This document shows, one piece after another, positions 30,281 to 42,128 of a DNA stretch of 64,000 nucleotides. The translations under genes were made by a program, and so were the position numbers. The stretch lies in contig CM075781.1 of assembly GCA_037974665.1 (NCBI GenBank), forward strand, positions 35,069,235 through 35,133,234. Direction: 5' to 3'. The notes beneath the pieces are model-generated. The model ran no database searches and had not been told where the DNA came from. It saw only the letters and a program-made list of their open reading frames with translations. This DNA is from Ehretia macrophylla. Its lineage: Eukaryota; Streptophyta; Magnoliopsida; Boraginales; Ehretiaceae. The stretch's first letter is position 1. The number at the start of each line of letters is the position of its first letter.

Positions 30281-31542
30281 TGGGTATCTCTAAAATTGTG
30301 TGCCCAAATCTCAAGTATCATAACCAAGAAATTTCTTTTACACAAGCTTTAAGACATTTTGTAACATCGTTTTAAATATTTAATAAAAACAATCTATTTC
30401 GTGTCATGGACACTTTTGTTATCAAAAAATTATTTTTATCTTTTATTTCACAACGTTTATCTTCCAATAAATTTGTATAATTTCTCTTAAGAAGTTGACC
30501 CAAACTCAAAATATTAGTTTTTAAATTTGGCACATAATAAACCTCAGAAATACAACGATGCCTTCCATCTTTCAAACAGATTAAAATTTTACCTTTTCCT
30601 TCTACTAAGACCATAGAGGCATCTTTAAATTTAATATTGCCTTTGACAGTTTCATCGAGTTCTGCGAATATGCTCATTTGTCCAGTCATGTTATTACTTG
30701 AACCAGTATCAAGATGCCATGAAGTATCTCCTCCATCTTGTTCGCCATGATGAGTCATAAACAAGGTAATCTCTTATTCCCTTTCTTGTCTTTCAGCAAA
30801 ATTTATTTTTTCGTCTACAACTTTAGAATTATTTATACATTCAGTAGCATAATTACCATATTTTTTACAATTGTAGCATTGAATTTGCGATTTGTCATAC
30901 CTTTGTCCTGAATAATTGCCTCTTTCACGCCCACGTTTATGTGAATTTTGATTTTTCTCTTCTTGATTAAATCTTCTTCTTCCATTACATCCTCATCCTC
31001 GTCCTTGGTTTTGACCTCGACATCTACCACGTCCATATCCACGACCATGTCCTTTTTGGCTTCCATCATTGCCAAAGTTTTCTTCTTTCTTCAAACTGAG
31101 ATTACTATGAAGAACTTTTTCCAAGACTTCTTGGTTCTTCTTCTTGTGTCTTACTTTATGAGCTTGTAATGAGCCCATGAGTTCATCAACGGACATGTCA
31201 TCTAACTCTTTTGATTTCTCAATGTCTACAACAATATATTCATATTTTGGATGCAAAAAACGAAGGATCTTTTCTATAATACAAGTATCTTTTAAATTTT
31301 CTCCATATCTTTTTAGCTGATTAGAAACCACCAAAACTCTTGAAATATAATCTGAAATAGATTCATCATCATTCATATGGAGAGATTTAAACTCACCTCT
31401 TATAGTTAGTAGACGAACCTTTTTCACCTTGTCTACCCCCTTTTGTGATTTTTGGAGAGTTTCCTATACTTGTTTAACAGTAGTCGCGCATGAGATTTTC
31501 TCGAGCATAGGTTCATCCAAACATAGATGGATGATAGAGAGA
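30281..31542 (-). pseudogene. Ty1/copia gag-protease fragment
   Basis: On the minus strand: gag ([40 protein letters not shown]), an Arg/Gly-rich stretch ([17 protein letters not shown]), a zinc knuckle CYNCKKYGNYATEC whose His is replaced by Asn, then the protease WHLDTGSSNNMTG and pre-integrase sequence KCLKACVKEISWL. At least one frameshift lies between gag and knuckle (about 30993) and a stop after LFLLNI. The fragment is cut at an ATA-repeat (about 30250-30280) on one side and by a CACTA end on the other. Reverse transcriptase, integrase and LTRs are absent. Confidence 0.8.
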
Positions 31543-31830
31543 TACTACAAGGAAAACGGTCAAAGTCCGTCTCCTTTTCGTCACAAAAAAAGTGACGAAA
31601 ATGAGATGAAACTTTCGCTACATGAATAGTAACCATCTTGAGACGGTTTGGAGATGACTTAGGTATGTCGTCTCTAAACCGTCTCCCAATGGAGACAATT
31701 GGGAGTTGGAATATGAATGTTGTCTTCAATTCGTTTTCGATAAAAGATGAAAAGGAGACGACATACTTGAAGATATGTTTTTCGTCTCTCTTTTGAAGAC
31801 GGAATGAAGACGAACCCTTGACACATTTTT
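31543..31830. mobile_element. Terminal fragment of a CACTA-type element
   Basis: TACTACAAGGAAAACGGTCA resembles the CACTACAAGAAAA terminus and is followed by repeated 'cgtctcc/ggagacg' and 'gacggtttggaga' subterminal motifs. Only this end is present: it interrupts the copia gag at 31543 and is replaced at about 31830 by gypsy leader sequence. It differs in subterminal motif from the CACTA at 10775-21398. Confidence 0.5.
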
Positions 31831-32136
31831 TCGTGTATATATACAATCCTATCGCATAAAAATGATCATAACCTAATGCATAATTATCATGTAATATATA
31901 TTATCAACTAATGTACAACCTACCATATAGAAAGCAATTGTAGCACACTAACAATTAAAGCATAGAGGGCACATGGATCACATAAGCACGTTAGGCACAA
32001 AAACATATTATTCATGTTGGACTCACTTAACATATAACACATGTGCACATATATTACAAGACGCCTTCACACCAAGAATCCTACCCGACAGTCCGAGGTC
32101 CGTATCCCGACCTATAAGCTATCTAAGCTCTGATAT
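31831..32136 (-). mobile_element. Gypsy A leader fragment beyond its 3' LTR
   Basis: It matches 36435-36755 closely ('acaatcctatcgcataaaa', 'agggcacatggatcacata', 'atgttggactcacttaaca') and ends in AGCTCTGATA, a damaged reverse complement of the primer-binding site, against the LTR end at 32137. A leader in this position means a second element unit once followed, so the locus was an LTR-internal-LTR-internal tandem truncated on the left. Confidence 0.75.
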
Positions 32137-35061
32137 TGTCAAGACCCCATCTTCTTAATTACTATAATAGCCTTTGATATCATACTAAACGGCAAGAAAA
32201 GAGATATATTCAAACTTATAATAACCTTGAACATCTGGAATCGTGATGCCACAACTTTAAGAAGATCGCTTCTCTTAGGTTTGCTAAGGTACAAGTTACT
32301 AGCATGAGCTCTAATGTCCATAAAACCATACAACCAAGAAGCTAATAATACCATTACAACACCTGTTTTTAAGCTAATTCTAGTAAATCACATTGTACAA
32401 ACTTCGTCACTAATAATTAAGTTCATAACCACCGGAATTACATTTACAAGACCTAGGTTCAATTGTTCATTCATAGTTCCAACCCAAACCAACTCCTAGG
32501 TTACAAAAGAATAAAAGATCAAACTAAATATAGTCTTAGAATCCAAAAGGTTAATATATTACATCACGTTGTTTAACTTACAACATAATCTCCTATTACA
32601 AAAGTTATAGTAACAACAATATGTAGGTAAATCGCAAGGGTATAAGCACATCTTGACAGTTAGAGAATCTCATGTATCAACTTGTGAAAGTGGCTTGAAT
32701 CCAAGTTCACATGTAATTGTTATAAAGGGAGAGTGAGCTACATCTAGCTCAGTGAGGGATATGAAAAAATGGGGTTTTGGCAAACATTTTACCCTTTATG
32801 AAGCATTTTTGAAAAGTCATGCCATGCACAAACAAACAGTTGATAAGAAACAAGGTAAAAACCTGATAAAGAACTAGTTTGAGCATGTATAAACAAGTAT
32901 TACTAGCAGAGAACGTGTATCTCGAACATTTAATGAAATGGTAACCAAGCATGTTAATAACAAAATTAAACATGTGAACAAGTAAACAACTCTTCTCCCT
33001 GAATGAGAGTGGTTGAACATATAATCAGAGGATACGGGCAACGCTTTCCTCCGAGGACCTCAAGGGACCAAGCAAGAATGGTTGCAATTGCTGGAGATGT
33101 AGGCAACGCTTTCCTCCGAAGACCTCAAGGGACCAAGCGAGAATGGTTGCAAATGTTAAAAATGGTCAGTCTCGCTGCTTCATTAATATCATAACCCCAT
33201 ACACCAAATCACGAGGATGAAATCCGGATATACACCCTAATACCACGGTAGCTTGTCCGTCCTAGCAAGCCTAATGCCGCCCAGGCGATACCGAAACTTC
33301 TACCATGAGGTCCATTATATTTCTTAATTATATCATTTATATAACTTCCATCTCCCTAAGGAGAATTCACCAAGCGAGTGTGGATTTCAAAGGTAGAAAC
33401 AAGTTCGGAAGCAACAAAGTAGGTTACCACCGGTTAGTGATAACCATTTAAACATATATCAATATAAGCATAATCCAATTGGAGTTCATGTAACTTATAA
33501 ACATGCATGAAAAGATCAACCAAGCAGGATTCCTCCTATAGCCAAGCATGGTCACGAATGCAACAAGAAATTCATGCTAATTCGGTATTCATGGCTAGGT
33601 TCTAATGCAATGTATTTACATGTGCAAGGTAAAGGTTAAATTTTATGTTCAACACTTACCAATTAAGTTATCAAAAAGGTTCATGGAACAAGTTAGAACA
33701 AATGGACAAAGTGTGCAAAGAAAGATGCAAGATAGGCTAAGTAAGCGAAGTGAAATAGGAGAGTTCCACAATATCTAACTTAAACAGTTAGTCTCCCTAT
33801 GTTCCCAACCTTCAAATAACCTGATTTTGGTATAGAATCGAAGCTTATTGAAATTACATAGTTCTAGAATCAAACTAAATACAATTCGGAGTTGAATTGA
33901 GTGAGTTATGGCCTTTAGAAAAACGTTGCGCAAATCTGTCAAACCCGAAGCCTCTCCAGCAGACAACCCCCTCTCCCACTGGTTGACCGGTGGATTAGGG
34001 GTCGTCCAGTCGTGCCAAATCTGTTTGTGAATGCTACAGTACATCAAATGCATGAACTTTTCTTTTCTTGCTTCTTTTGCTATGCCACTCAAAGTCATCT
34101 CTTAACCATTTCACCAAACATAAATTTCACACAACTCCAACTCCAAACTCACAACTTAGCAAGCTATAAACATCCTTCAACATAATTTCAACAAGATCAT
34201 CAAGAACACCAAGAACACCAACTAAGTCTTAATATTCTTGACTTCCATTTTCATGTATTGTAAGCAATTCAATCTTACTAACACATGTATAACACTTCAC
34301 TCCCTTCAAATTCAAACTCCTTAGCTCATCAAAATTCTTAAATACATATATATGAAATAAGCCCTAACTCGAAACAATCCATAGAACTCAAACTCTTAGT
34401 GTATGTATTAAGAGGAAGAATAATCAACAAATATACATATTCCCATCTTGAATGAACTTTAAGAAAAACTTTTCAAAACATCCATCACCTCAACAATGCA
34501 AGAGAAGTATTAGCTCAAGTTGTAGAATGCAAGACAAGCTAAAAAATAACTAGAAATGGCTGGACAAAGCTTCTTCTCCTCTTTCTTCTTCTTCTTTATT
34601 CTTTTTCTTTCTTTCTTTTCAAGCTTGTTATGTGTATATGTGTGTGTGCTGAAAATGTATGGGTGTGTGTGTAATATTTTTATGTGTGTATTAGTGGGTT
34701 TGTGTGTGTTTTGAGTGGGAGAGAATAGTATAAGTTAGGTGAGCAAATATCAAGAGGACAAATGACGAGAGTGCCCTCTAATTAAGTCATGTATTGCTAG
34801 TTTGCCATTCTAGTTCATTTGCAACTAATTGGTTGCTCCTCCCATCTTATTAAGGTATTATAATTGTCTACAATATGCAAAATACTCAAATGCACATAAT
34901 TGAATTTAGATGCACGTTAAACGAGGCTAACGAGCGTATTTTAAAGAAAATGCATATAAATCAAGGTAAATACACCTTAATTGCTATAAATGCATGTTAA
35001 ATGATGTAAAAATATATGAAATGCTATAAAATGCATATGGGGTCTTGTGCGGGACTTCACA
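32137..35061 (-). repeat. 3' LTR of gypsy element A
   Basis: On the minus strand it runs from TGTGAAGTCCCGCACAAGA (35061) to GGGGTCTTGACA (32137), 2.9 kb. It is homologous throughout to 36756-39203 plus 57051-57471. The polypurine tract (plus strand 'tcattccctccttaac', 35062-35077) lies directly outside. GT-rich runs near 34620-34710 give simple-repeat frames. There are no genes within. Confidence 0.8.
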
Positions 35062-35680
35062 TCATTCCCTCCTTAACAGAATTGCATTCTCGCAATTCTC
35101 TCATACGATGGTTCCTCAATAAGTTGCAACGACTTTGACCAAAGCGCCCAACACAAGTTAGAACGCCAGATGAGGAGATCGAACATCACACCACTTACAA
35201 GACCTCTGGATATCACAGTGTACAGACCCTAAAGTAAGAATACCATGTAAGAAGGCTGAATAAAAATATCGAATGAGAGCTTTGAATAAGAACATTGAAC
35301 ATCAAATGTCGAAAGAAAATACCGATAAGGAGTATTGAATTCCAATTAAGAATTCCCAAATGAGAGCATCGATAGAAAATAGCACATAAGAATTCCCCAA
35401 GTAAAAATACTGATACCAACTGAAATTGCCAGAGATATGTCTTAACGAGAATGCCTCTGAATGATATTGAAGAAGAATGCCTAATAGGAATTCCAAGATA
35501 GAATACCAAATAACAAATAAAAATACCAAGCGAGAATCCCACAGAAGTACTCCATACCAAAGATGACTATGGCTATTGAATGCTAACACTAAATAATATT
35601 CTCCCAGATATAGTCATTAAGCGAGAGTACCAACAATTAAGAGTCTACCTTCAACTATGGCTACTGTCAGAAGTCTGTGT
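35062..35680 (-). mobile_element. Gypsy A internal region: pol replaced by degenerate repeats
   Basis: Between the polypurine tract and the gag zinc knuckle, the minus strand consists of degenerate 'tattctcattcgggaattc' style repeats (about 35220-35600), as in element D (15300-15650). No protease, reverse transcriptase, RNase H or integrase motif is present. Confidence 0.7.
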
Positions 35681-35689
35681 ATGTCTCCT

Positions 35690-36403
35690 TTGCCATTTGG
35701 GACAGTCCTTCGCTAAGTGTTAATCACGTCCACACCTTAAGCATCTGCCAGACTTCCTCCAACATTGGGCTTCAGTGTGACCCTTTTTATTACAATGAGC
35801 ACATGTAACAAGTTGAGAGATTAGCATGGTACTAGGCTGTAATCTAGTAGTATCTGAATTCTTCTATTATGGCTGCACAACACGTGGTCCAATTTGGATA
35901 CCCTCACTGATAGCCCGCCCATGTGTCTTCCTCCCCTTTGGGCATTACTTAGCTTTGTGTTGATCACTACCACCCCTACGTTTCCTTTCAAAGAGGCCCT
36001 GAGTTACAGAGGTAACTAAATCACTCTGGCTAATCCTCTTAACATGTAGTCCATCTTGTTTCTGAACTTGACTCAGTTGACTTGACCCTGCCACTTCATA
36101 TTTCTTTCCTTTCTTTGTTATTATTGCAGTGAAAAAGACCTTACCATAAGTGGAGAATTGTAAAAGAACCAAGTTGTCTCGTATCTCTGACCTCAACCTA
36201 TGAATAAACCTCTGGATCTTCTTTTCAGTAGTTTGTACCATCCCCGGAGCATAATGGGACAATTGTGTAAACCGAGCTTTATATTGTGCAACAGTTAGCT
36301 CCCTTTGTTTGAAAGTTATGAATTCATTCCTTCGAAGTCTTCTTTTAATACCCTGAGTTCTTCTAGCTATTCTTACTTTACCACAAGAAAGACACCCCAT
36401 CAT
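35690..36403 (-). pseudogene. Gypsy A gag fragment
   Basis: The minus strand reads FKQRELTVAQYKARFTQLSH and YAPGMVQTTEKKIQRFIHRL, the retrotransposon gag core (compare LSVVQYEARFNKLSKYLSGL in element B). Further on, zinc-knuckle sequence CAHCNKKGHTEAQCWRKSGR and CLRCGRD with a stop (35700-35815) matches B's double CCHC region. N-terminal gag is missing. Several stops separate the pieces, so it is not translatable as one protein. Confidence 0.75.
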
Positions 36404-36755
36404 ATGATATGAATGTATGAATTTATGTTACATGACAAACAATTGTGTATTTATACAATCCTATCGCATAAAAATGATCATAACCTAATGCATAATTATC
36501 ATGTAATATAATATTATCAACTAATGTATAACCTACCATACATAAAACAATTGTAGCACAACTAACACTTAAGGCATAGAGGGCACATGGATCACATAAG
36601 CATGTTAGGCACAAAAATACGTTATTCATGTTGGACTCACTTAACATATAACACATGCGCACATATATTACAAGACGGCTTCACACCAAGAATCTTGCCT
36701 GACAGTTTGAGGTTCATATCCCGGCCTATGAGCTATCTAAGCTCTGATACCACTC
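36404..36755 (-). mobile_element. Gypsy A leader with primer-binding site
   Basis: The reverse complement of TGGTATCAGAGC lies at 36741-36752, three bases inside the LTR end at 36756: an initiator-Met tRNA primer site for minus-strand element A. The leader is AT-rich with 'cacataag' and 'acacatg' motifs similar to element C's interior. Confidence 0.8.
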
Positions 36756-39203
36756 TGTCACGACCCCATCTTCTTAATTATTATAATAGCCTCTGATATC
36801 GTACTAATCGGCAAGAAAAGAGATATATTCAAACTTATAATAACCTTGAACATTTGGGATCGTGATGCCACGGGCTTAAGAAGATCGCTCCTCTTAGGTC
36901 CGCTAAGGCACAAGTTACTAGCCCGAGCTCTAATGTCCATAAAACCATACAACCAAGAAGCTAATATTACCATTACAACACCTATTTTTAAGCTAATTCT
37001 AGTAAAGCACATTATACAAACTTCATCACTAATAATTAAGTTCATAACCACCGGAATTACACTTATAAGACATAGGTTCAATTGTTCATTCATAGTTCCA
37101 ACCCAAACCAACCCCTAGGTTACAAAAGAATAAAATATCAAATTAAATACAGTCTTAGAATCCAAAAGGTTAACATATTACATCACGTTGTTTAACTTAC
37201 AACATAATCTCCTATTATAAAAGTTATAGTTATAACAACAAGCAGGTAGATCGCAAGGGCATAAGCACAACCTGACAGTTAGAGAATCTCCTGTATCAAC
37301 TTGTGAAATTGGCTTGAATCCAAGTTCACCTATAATTTTAATAAAGAAAGAATGAGCTACACCTGGCTTAGGGAGGGATATGAAAAAATGAGGTTTTCGC
37401 AAACATTTTACCATTTAGGAAGCGTTTTTGAAAAGTCATGTCATGCACATACAAACAGTTGATAAGAAACAAGGTAAAACCTGATAAAGAACTAGTTTGA
37501 GCATGTATAAAAAGTATTACTAGCAGAGAACGCGTATCCCGAACATTTAATGAAGAGGTAGCTAAGCATGTTAATAACAAAATTAAACATGTGAACAAGT
37601 AAACAACCCTTCTCCCTGAATGAGAGTGATTGAACATATAATCAGAGGATATGGGAAATGTTTTCCTCCGAGGACCTCAAGGGACCAAGCGAGAACGGTT
37701 GCAAATGTTAGAGATGTCCAGTCTCGTTGCTTCATCAATATCATAACCCCATACGCCAAATTACGAGGATGAAATCCGGATATACACCCTAATGCCAATG
37801 TAGCCTGTCTGTCCAGGCAAGCCTAATGCCGCGCAGGTGGTACCGAAACTTCTACCATAGGGTCCATTATATTGCTTAATTATATCATTTATATAACTTT
37901 CATCTCTCCAAGGAAAATTCACCAAGCGAGAGTAGATTTCAAAGGTAGAAACAAGCTCGGGAGTAACAAAGTAGGTTGTCATCGGTTAGTGATAACCATT
38001 TAAACACATATCAATATAAACATAATCCAATTAGAGTTCATGTAACTTATAAGTATGTGTGAGAAGATCAACCAAGCAAGATTCCTCCGATAGCCAAGCA
38101 TGGTAACGAATGCAACAAGAAATTCATGCTAATTCGGTGTTCATGGCTAGGTTCTAATGCAATGTATTTACATGTGCAAGGTAATGGTTAAATTTTATGT
38201 TCAACGCTTACCAATTAAGTTACCAAAAAGGTTCATGGAATAAGTTAGAACAAAGGGACAAAATGTGCAAAGAAAGAGGCAAGATAGGCTAAGCAAACGA
38301 AATGAAATAGGGGAATTACACAATACCTAAATTAAACAGTTAGTTTCCCTATGTTAACGACCTCCAAATAACCTAATTTTTGTATAGAATCGAAGCTTAT
38401 CGAAATTAGATAGTTTTAGAATCAAGCGGAATACAATTCGGAGTTGAATTGAGTGAGTTATGGTCCTTAGAAAAACATTGCGCAAATCTGTCAAACCCGA
38501 AGCCTCTCCAGCGGACAACCCCCTCTCCCACCAGTCAACCGGTGGATTAGGAGTCGTCCAGTCGTGCCAAATCTGTTTATGAATGCTACAGTACATCAAA
38601 TGCACGAACTTTCCTTTTCTTGCTTCGTTTGCTATGCCACTCAAAGTCATCTCTTAACCATTCCACTAAACATAAATTCCACACAACTGCAACTCTAAAC
38701 TCACAACTTAGCAAGCTATAAACATCCTTCAACATAATTTCAACAGGATCATCAAGAACACCAAGAACACCAACTAAGTCTTAATATTCTTGATTTCCAT
38801 TTTCATGTATTGTAAGCAATTCAATCTTACTAACACATGTATAACACTTCACTCCCTTCAAATTCAAACTCCTTAGCTCATCATAATTCTCAAATACATA
38901 TATATGAAATAAGCCCTAGCTCGAACAATACATAGAACTCAAAACATATTTCAAACTCTTAGTGTATGCATTAAGATGAAGAATAATCAACAAATATACA
39001 TATTCCCATCTTGAATGAACTTTAAGAAAAACTTTTCAAAACGTCCCTCACCTAAACAATGCAAGAGAAGTATTAGCTCAAGTTGTAGGATGCAAGACAA
39101 GCTCGAAAATAGCTAGAAATGGCTAGACAAAGCTTCGTCTTCTCCTTCTTCTTCCTCTTTCTTATTCTTATTTCTCTCTTTTCAAACTTGTTGTGTGTGT
39201 ATG
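36756..39203 (-). repeat. 5' LTR of gypsy element A, first part
   Basis: It begins at the left with TGTCACGACCCC (minus-strand LTR end GGGGTCGTGACA) and is broken at 39203 by insertion of element B. It continues at 57051-57471. Homology to 32137-35061 runs the whole length, for example 'gatcgtgatgccacg' and 'tttcaaactcttagtgtat'. Confidence 0.8.
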
Positions 39204-41564
39204 TGTAAACCTTGGCACGAGAACCTATACATAACTATATTATAAAGAATACATTCATATCATTTCATATTCATTAGCATCAATTAATATGCATTAATAT
39301 AATTTAACGTGCATATTTACCATTTTACGTGCCATAAATGTTCAATTACGTGCATTAAAGAATTTTATATATTGTAGGCAATTATAATACCTTAATAAGA
39401 TGGGAGAAACAACTAATTAGTTGTAAATGAACCAAAATGGCAAACTAGCAATACATGACTTACTTGGAGGGCACTCTCGTTATTTGCCCTCATGATATTT
39501 GTTCACCTAACTTACACTATTCTCTCCCACTCAAAACATACACAAACCCACTAATACACACACAAAAACACTACACACATACTCACATGTTTTCAGCACA
39601 GACACATACACACACAACAAGTTTGAAAAGAGAGAAAGAAGAAGAAGAAAGAGGAATAAGAAGAAGGAGAATAAGCTTTGTCCAGCCATTTCTAGCCATT
39701 TTCGAGCTTTTGCTTGCATCCTACAACCTCGAATTATCATTTGCTTGCACAAGTGAGGTGAGGGACTCTTCAAAACTATTTTCAAATGCTCATTCAAGAT
39801 TACATAATGCTCATTTGGTGTTAATATTGTTATAGCTTGCGTATCTAAGCTTGGATAAGGAGATTGAGTATTTTGTGTGTTGTAGAACTAGGACTTGCTC
39901 AATTTGTGAATTGATGAACTTGAGAAATCGATAGGTGGGCTAGGTTTTGCTCAATTTGTATGTAAAAGTTAGGAGCATGAAGTTAGCCTTAGAGTTTGGA
40001 GGTTGATTTTGATGTTGTGTGTGATGTTGAATTCTTGGTATGTTGGTAGTTGATTGTTGGTATGGAAGGTTTTGGTTGATGTTTGAACCATTATTTGGTG
40101 CCTAATAAACCACATTATGTATGCTTGATGGTTTGTAAGAAGTGGGAGGAATGGTAGCAAGAAAAGGAAAGTTCGTGCATTTGATGCACTGTAGCGTTCA
40201 CAAGTAGAATCGGCACAACCGGACAATCCCTAGTCCACCGGTCAACCGGTGGGAGGGGGGGTCGTCCGCTGGAGAGGCTTCGGGTTCGACAAATTTGCCC
40301 AATGTTTTTCTAAAGGCCATAACTCACTCAATTCAACTTTGAATTGCATTCCGTTTGATTCTAGAGTTATCTACATTCGATAAGCTTCGATTCTAAACCA
40401 AAATCAAATTAATTGGAGTTTAGGAAGATACGTAATATAACTATTTACGTTGGGACTAATGCGAAGGTGTCGAGTTTGATACATTTTATGTTCCACTTTG
40501 GGGGCAACCTATCCCGTTGACCTCTACTTGCATGTTTATGCATTATATGAACCCTATTTGAAACATGATTACACTAATATGTCATTGACTACTGTTACTA
40601 ACCGGTGACAACCTACTTTGTTGTCTTCGAGCTTGTTTGCTATGATTGAACTCCTCTCTCGCTTAGTGTGTTTCCTTGGAGAGATGGTTGGTATAATTAA
40701 GTTATTGAACGCCATGGTGGAAGTTTTGGGCCGCCTGGGTGGCGTTGGGCTTGCTAGGACGGACTTGACTACTGTAGTTGGTTTGCCTCCGGAGTACCCT
40801 TATCGGTTGGTGTTTTGGGTTTATCATAGAAGCTAATTCGAGACTGTCCATCTCTAACAACTGTTCGAGAATCGTATCATTTGATATCTGGTAAACCTAC
40901 CTTCACTTGGGCCCTTGAGGACCTCGGAGGGTAGGATTATGCGTTACTACTTGCTTATTAATTCTTGTACACTAAATGCAACTCTTGCATGACATACTTT
41001 CAAAAGGATTTTCTAAATGACGAAAATGTTTGCAAAAACCTACCGTGACTTGTAACCCTCGCTGAGCTAAGTGTAGTTCATCCCTTTTTTTGACAATCTT
41101 TCAGGTGAGGCTGAGCCTAAGCTAAGGACTCAAGCTGAAGGCGAGACCTACTTTTGTGACGAGTCGGACTTCTGCTTGCTGTGATCATGCTTGTTGTTAA
41201 TGCTATTTTGGATGTTAAACTATGTTAATATTGAAGAACTTCAAGTACTGTAATATTCTTTTGGGATTTGGTTGTGTAACTAACTTCTAATGTTGGGTTA
41301 TAACCTTATTGCTAGTTTATTCTTTTAAGGCCTAGAAGGCATTGATGTTTGTGGTGTGCCTGAGGGTTGAATGTTGGCCTTGTACATATGAACGAACAAG
41401 TTAATGAATGTTGAAGTGTCGATAGATTTGGACACCCTTCTTGAAGTTACTTATGGATATTCTATATGTTAGGTTATGAATTGATGATTGTACAAGGTTA
41501 TCTATCTAGTCCACGCCACGTTCTGGCTTTATCTTGGCAACGAGTTCGGGGTCGGGGCGTGACA
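39204..41564 (+). repeat. 5' LTR of chromovirus B
   Basis: It starts TGTAAACCTTGGCACGAGA and ends GGTCGGGGCGTGACA; it matches 54686-57045 throughout. A CA/GA-rich part near 39535-39670 gives simple-repeat frames. It shares landmarks such as 'aactcactcaattcaactt' with the LTRs of A and D, so all belong to one broader lineage. Confidence 0.9.
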
Positions 41565-41572
41565 CCTTTAGG

Positions 41573-41584
41573 TGGTATCAGAGC
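41573..41584 (+). other. Primer-binding site of chromovirus B
   Basis: TGGTATCAGAGC, complementary to the 3' end of initiator-Met tRNA, lies eight bases after the 5' LTR. Confidence 0.9.
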
Positions 41585-41879
41585 TAATCTAGGTTAGCGA
41601 CTGTTCGAGTTTAGGAAAATGGTCCGTGGGTAGATGCCCTAAATAGGAAGATGAATTTCTTGAGAGATGTTTTGAATTACTTATGCATTAATGTGACTTA
41701 TGTGTCTATATGTGATTAATAGGTGCTTATGTGTAGTATTTGTTTCTTGCTAATATGAAATCATGTAAATAAGTATGGCCATACACTATACCACATCAAT
41801 GTTAATTTATCCATAATCATTTATAACTATAGGACATGTATACTCATTTCATATCGTAATGCATGCGTATCATATAACC

Positions 41880-42128
41880 ATGAGTGGTCCATGTGCTATG
41901 TCTATAGATGGCAGGTCTAATACCCGTGCAAATGTCGGAGCACAAGGAACAGGGAATGTTGACCTAGCCAACCCCAGAATAGCCATGTTTAACATAATGG
42001 CAACTGCGATAGACCGTATGAGCAGAGCTATAGAACAGCAAGCAGCAACCGCAGCAGCTACGACAGTAACAGCTGCAGCTAACAACAACAATAATAATAA
42101 CAATGGTGGTGGTAACAACAACAATAAC
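41880..42128 (+). CDS. Chromovirus B gag, N-terminal part
   Basis: The likely start is the ATG at 41880 (MSGPCAMSIDGRSNTRANVG). The product runs through IDRMSRAIEQQAATAAA and an Asn/Gly-rich tract encoded by AAC/AAT repeats. The frame is broken at 42128 by element C. If one copy of the ATAAC duplication and C are ignored, the frame continues without shift at 50400 (NRVNEDDKLKGF). The apparent open frame to 42362 reads into C's LTR. Confidence 0.8.
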
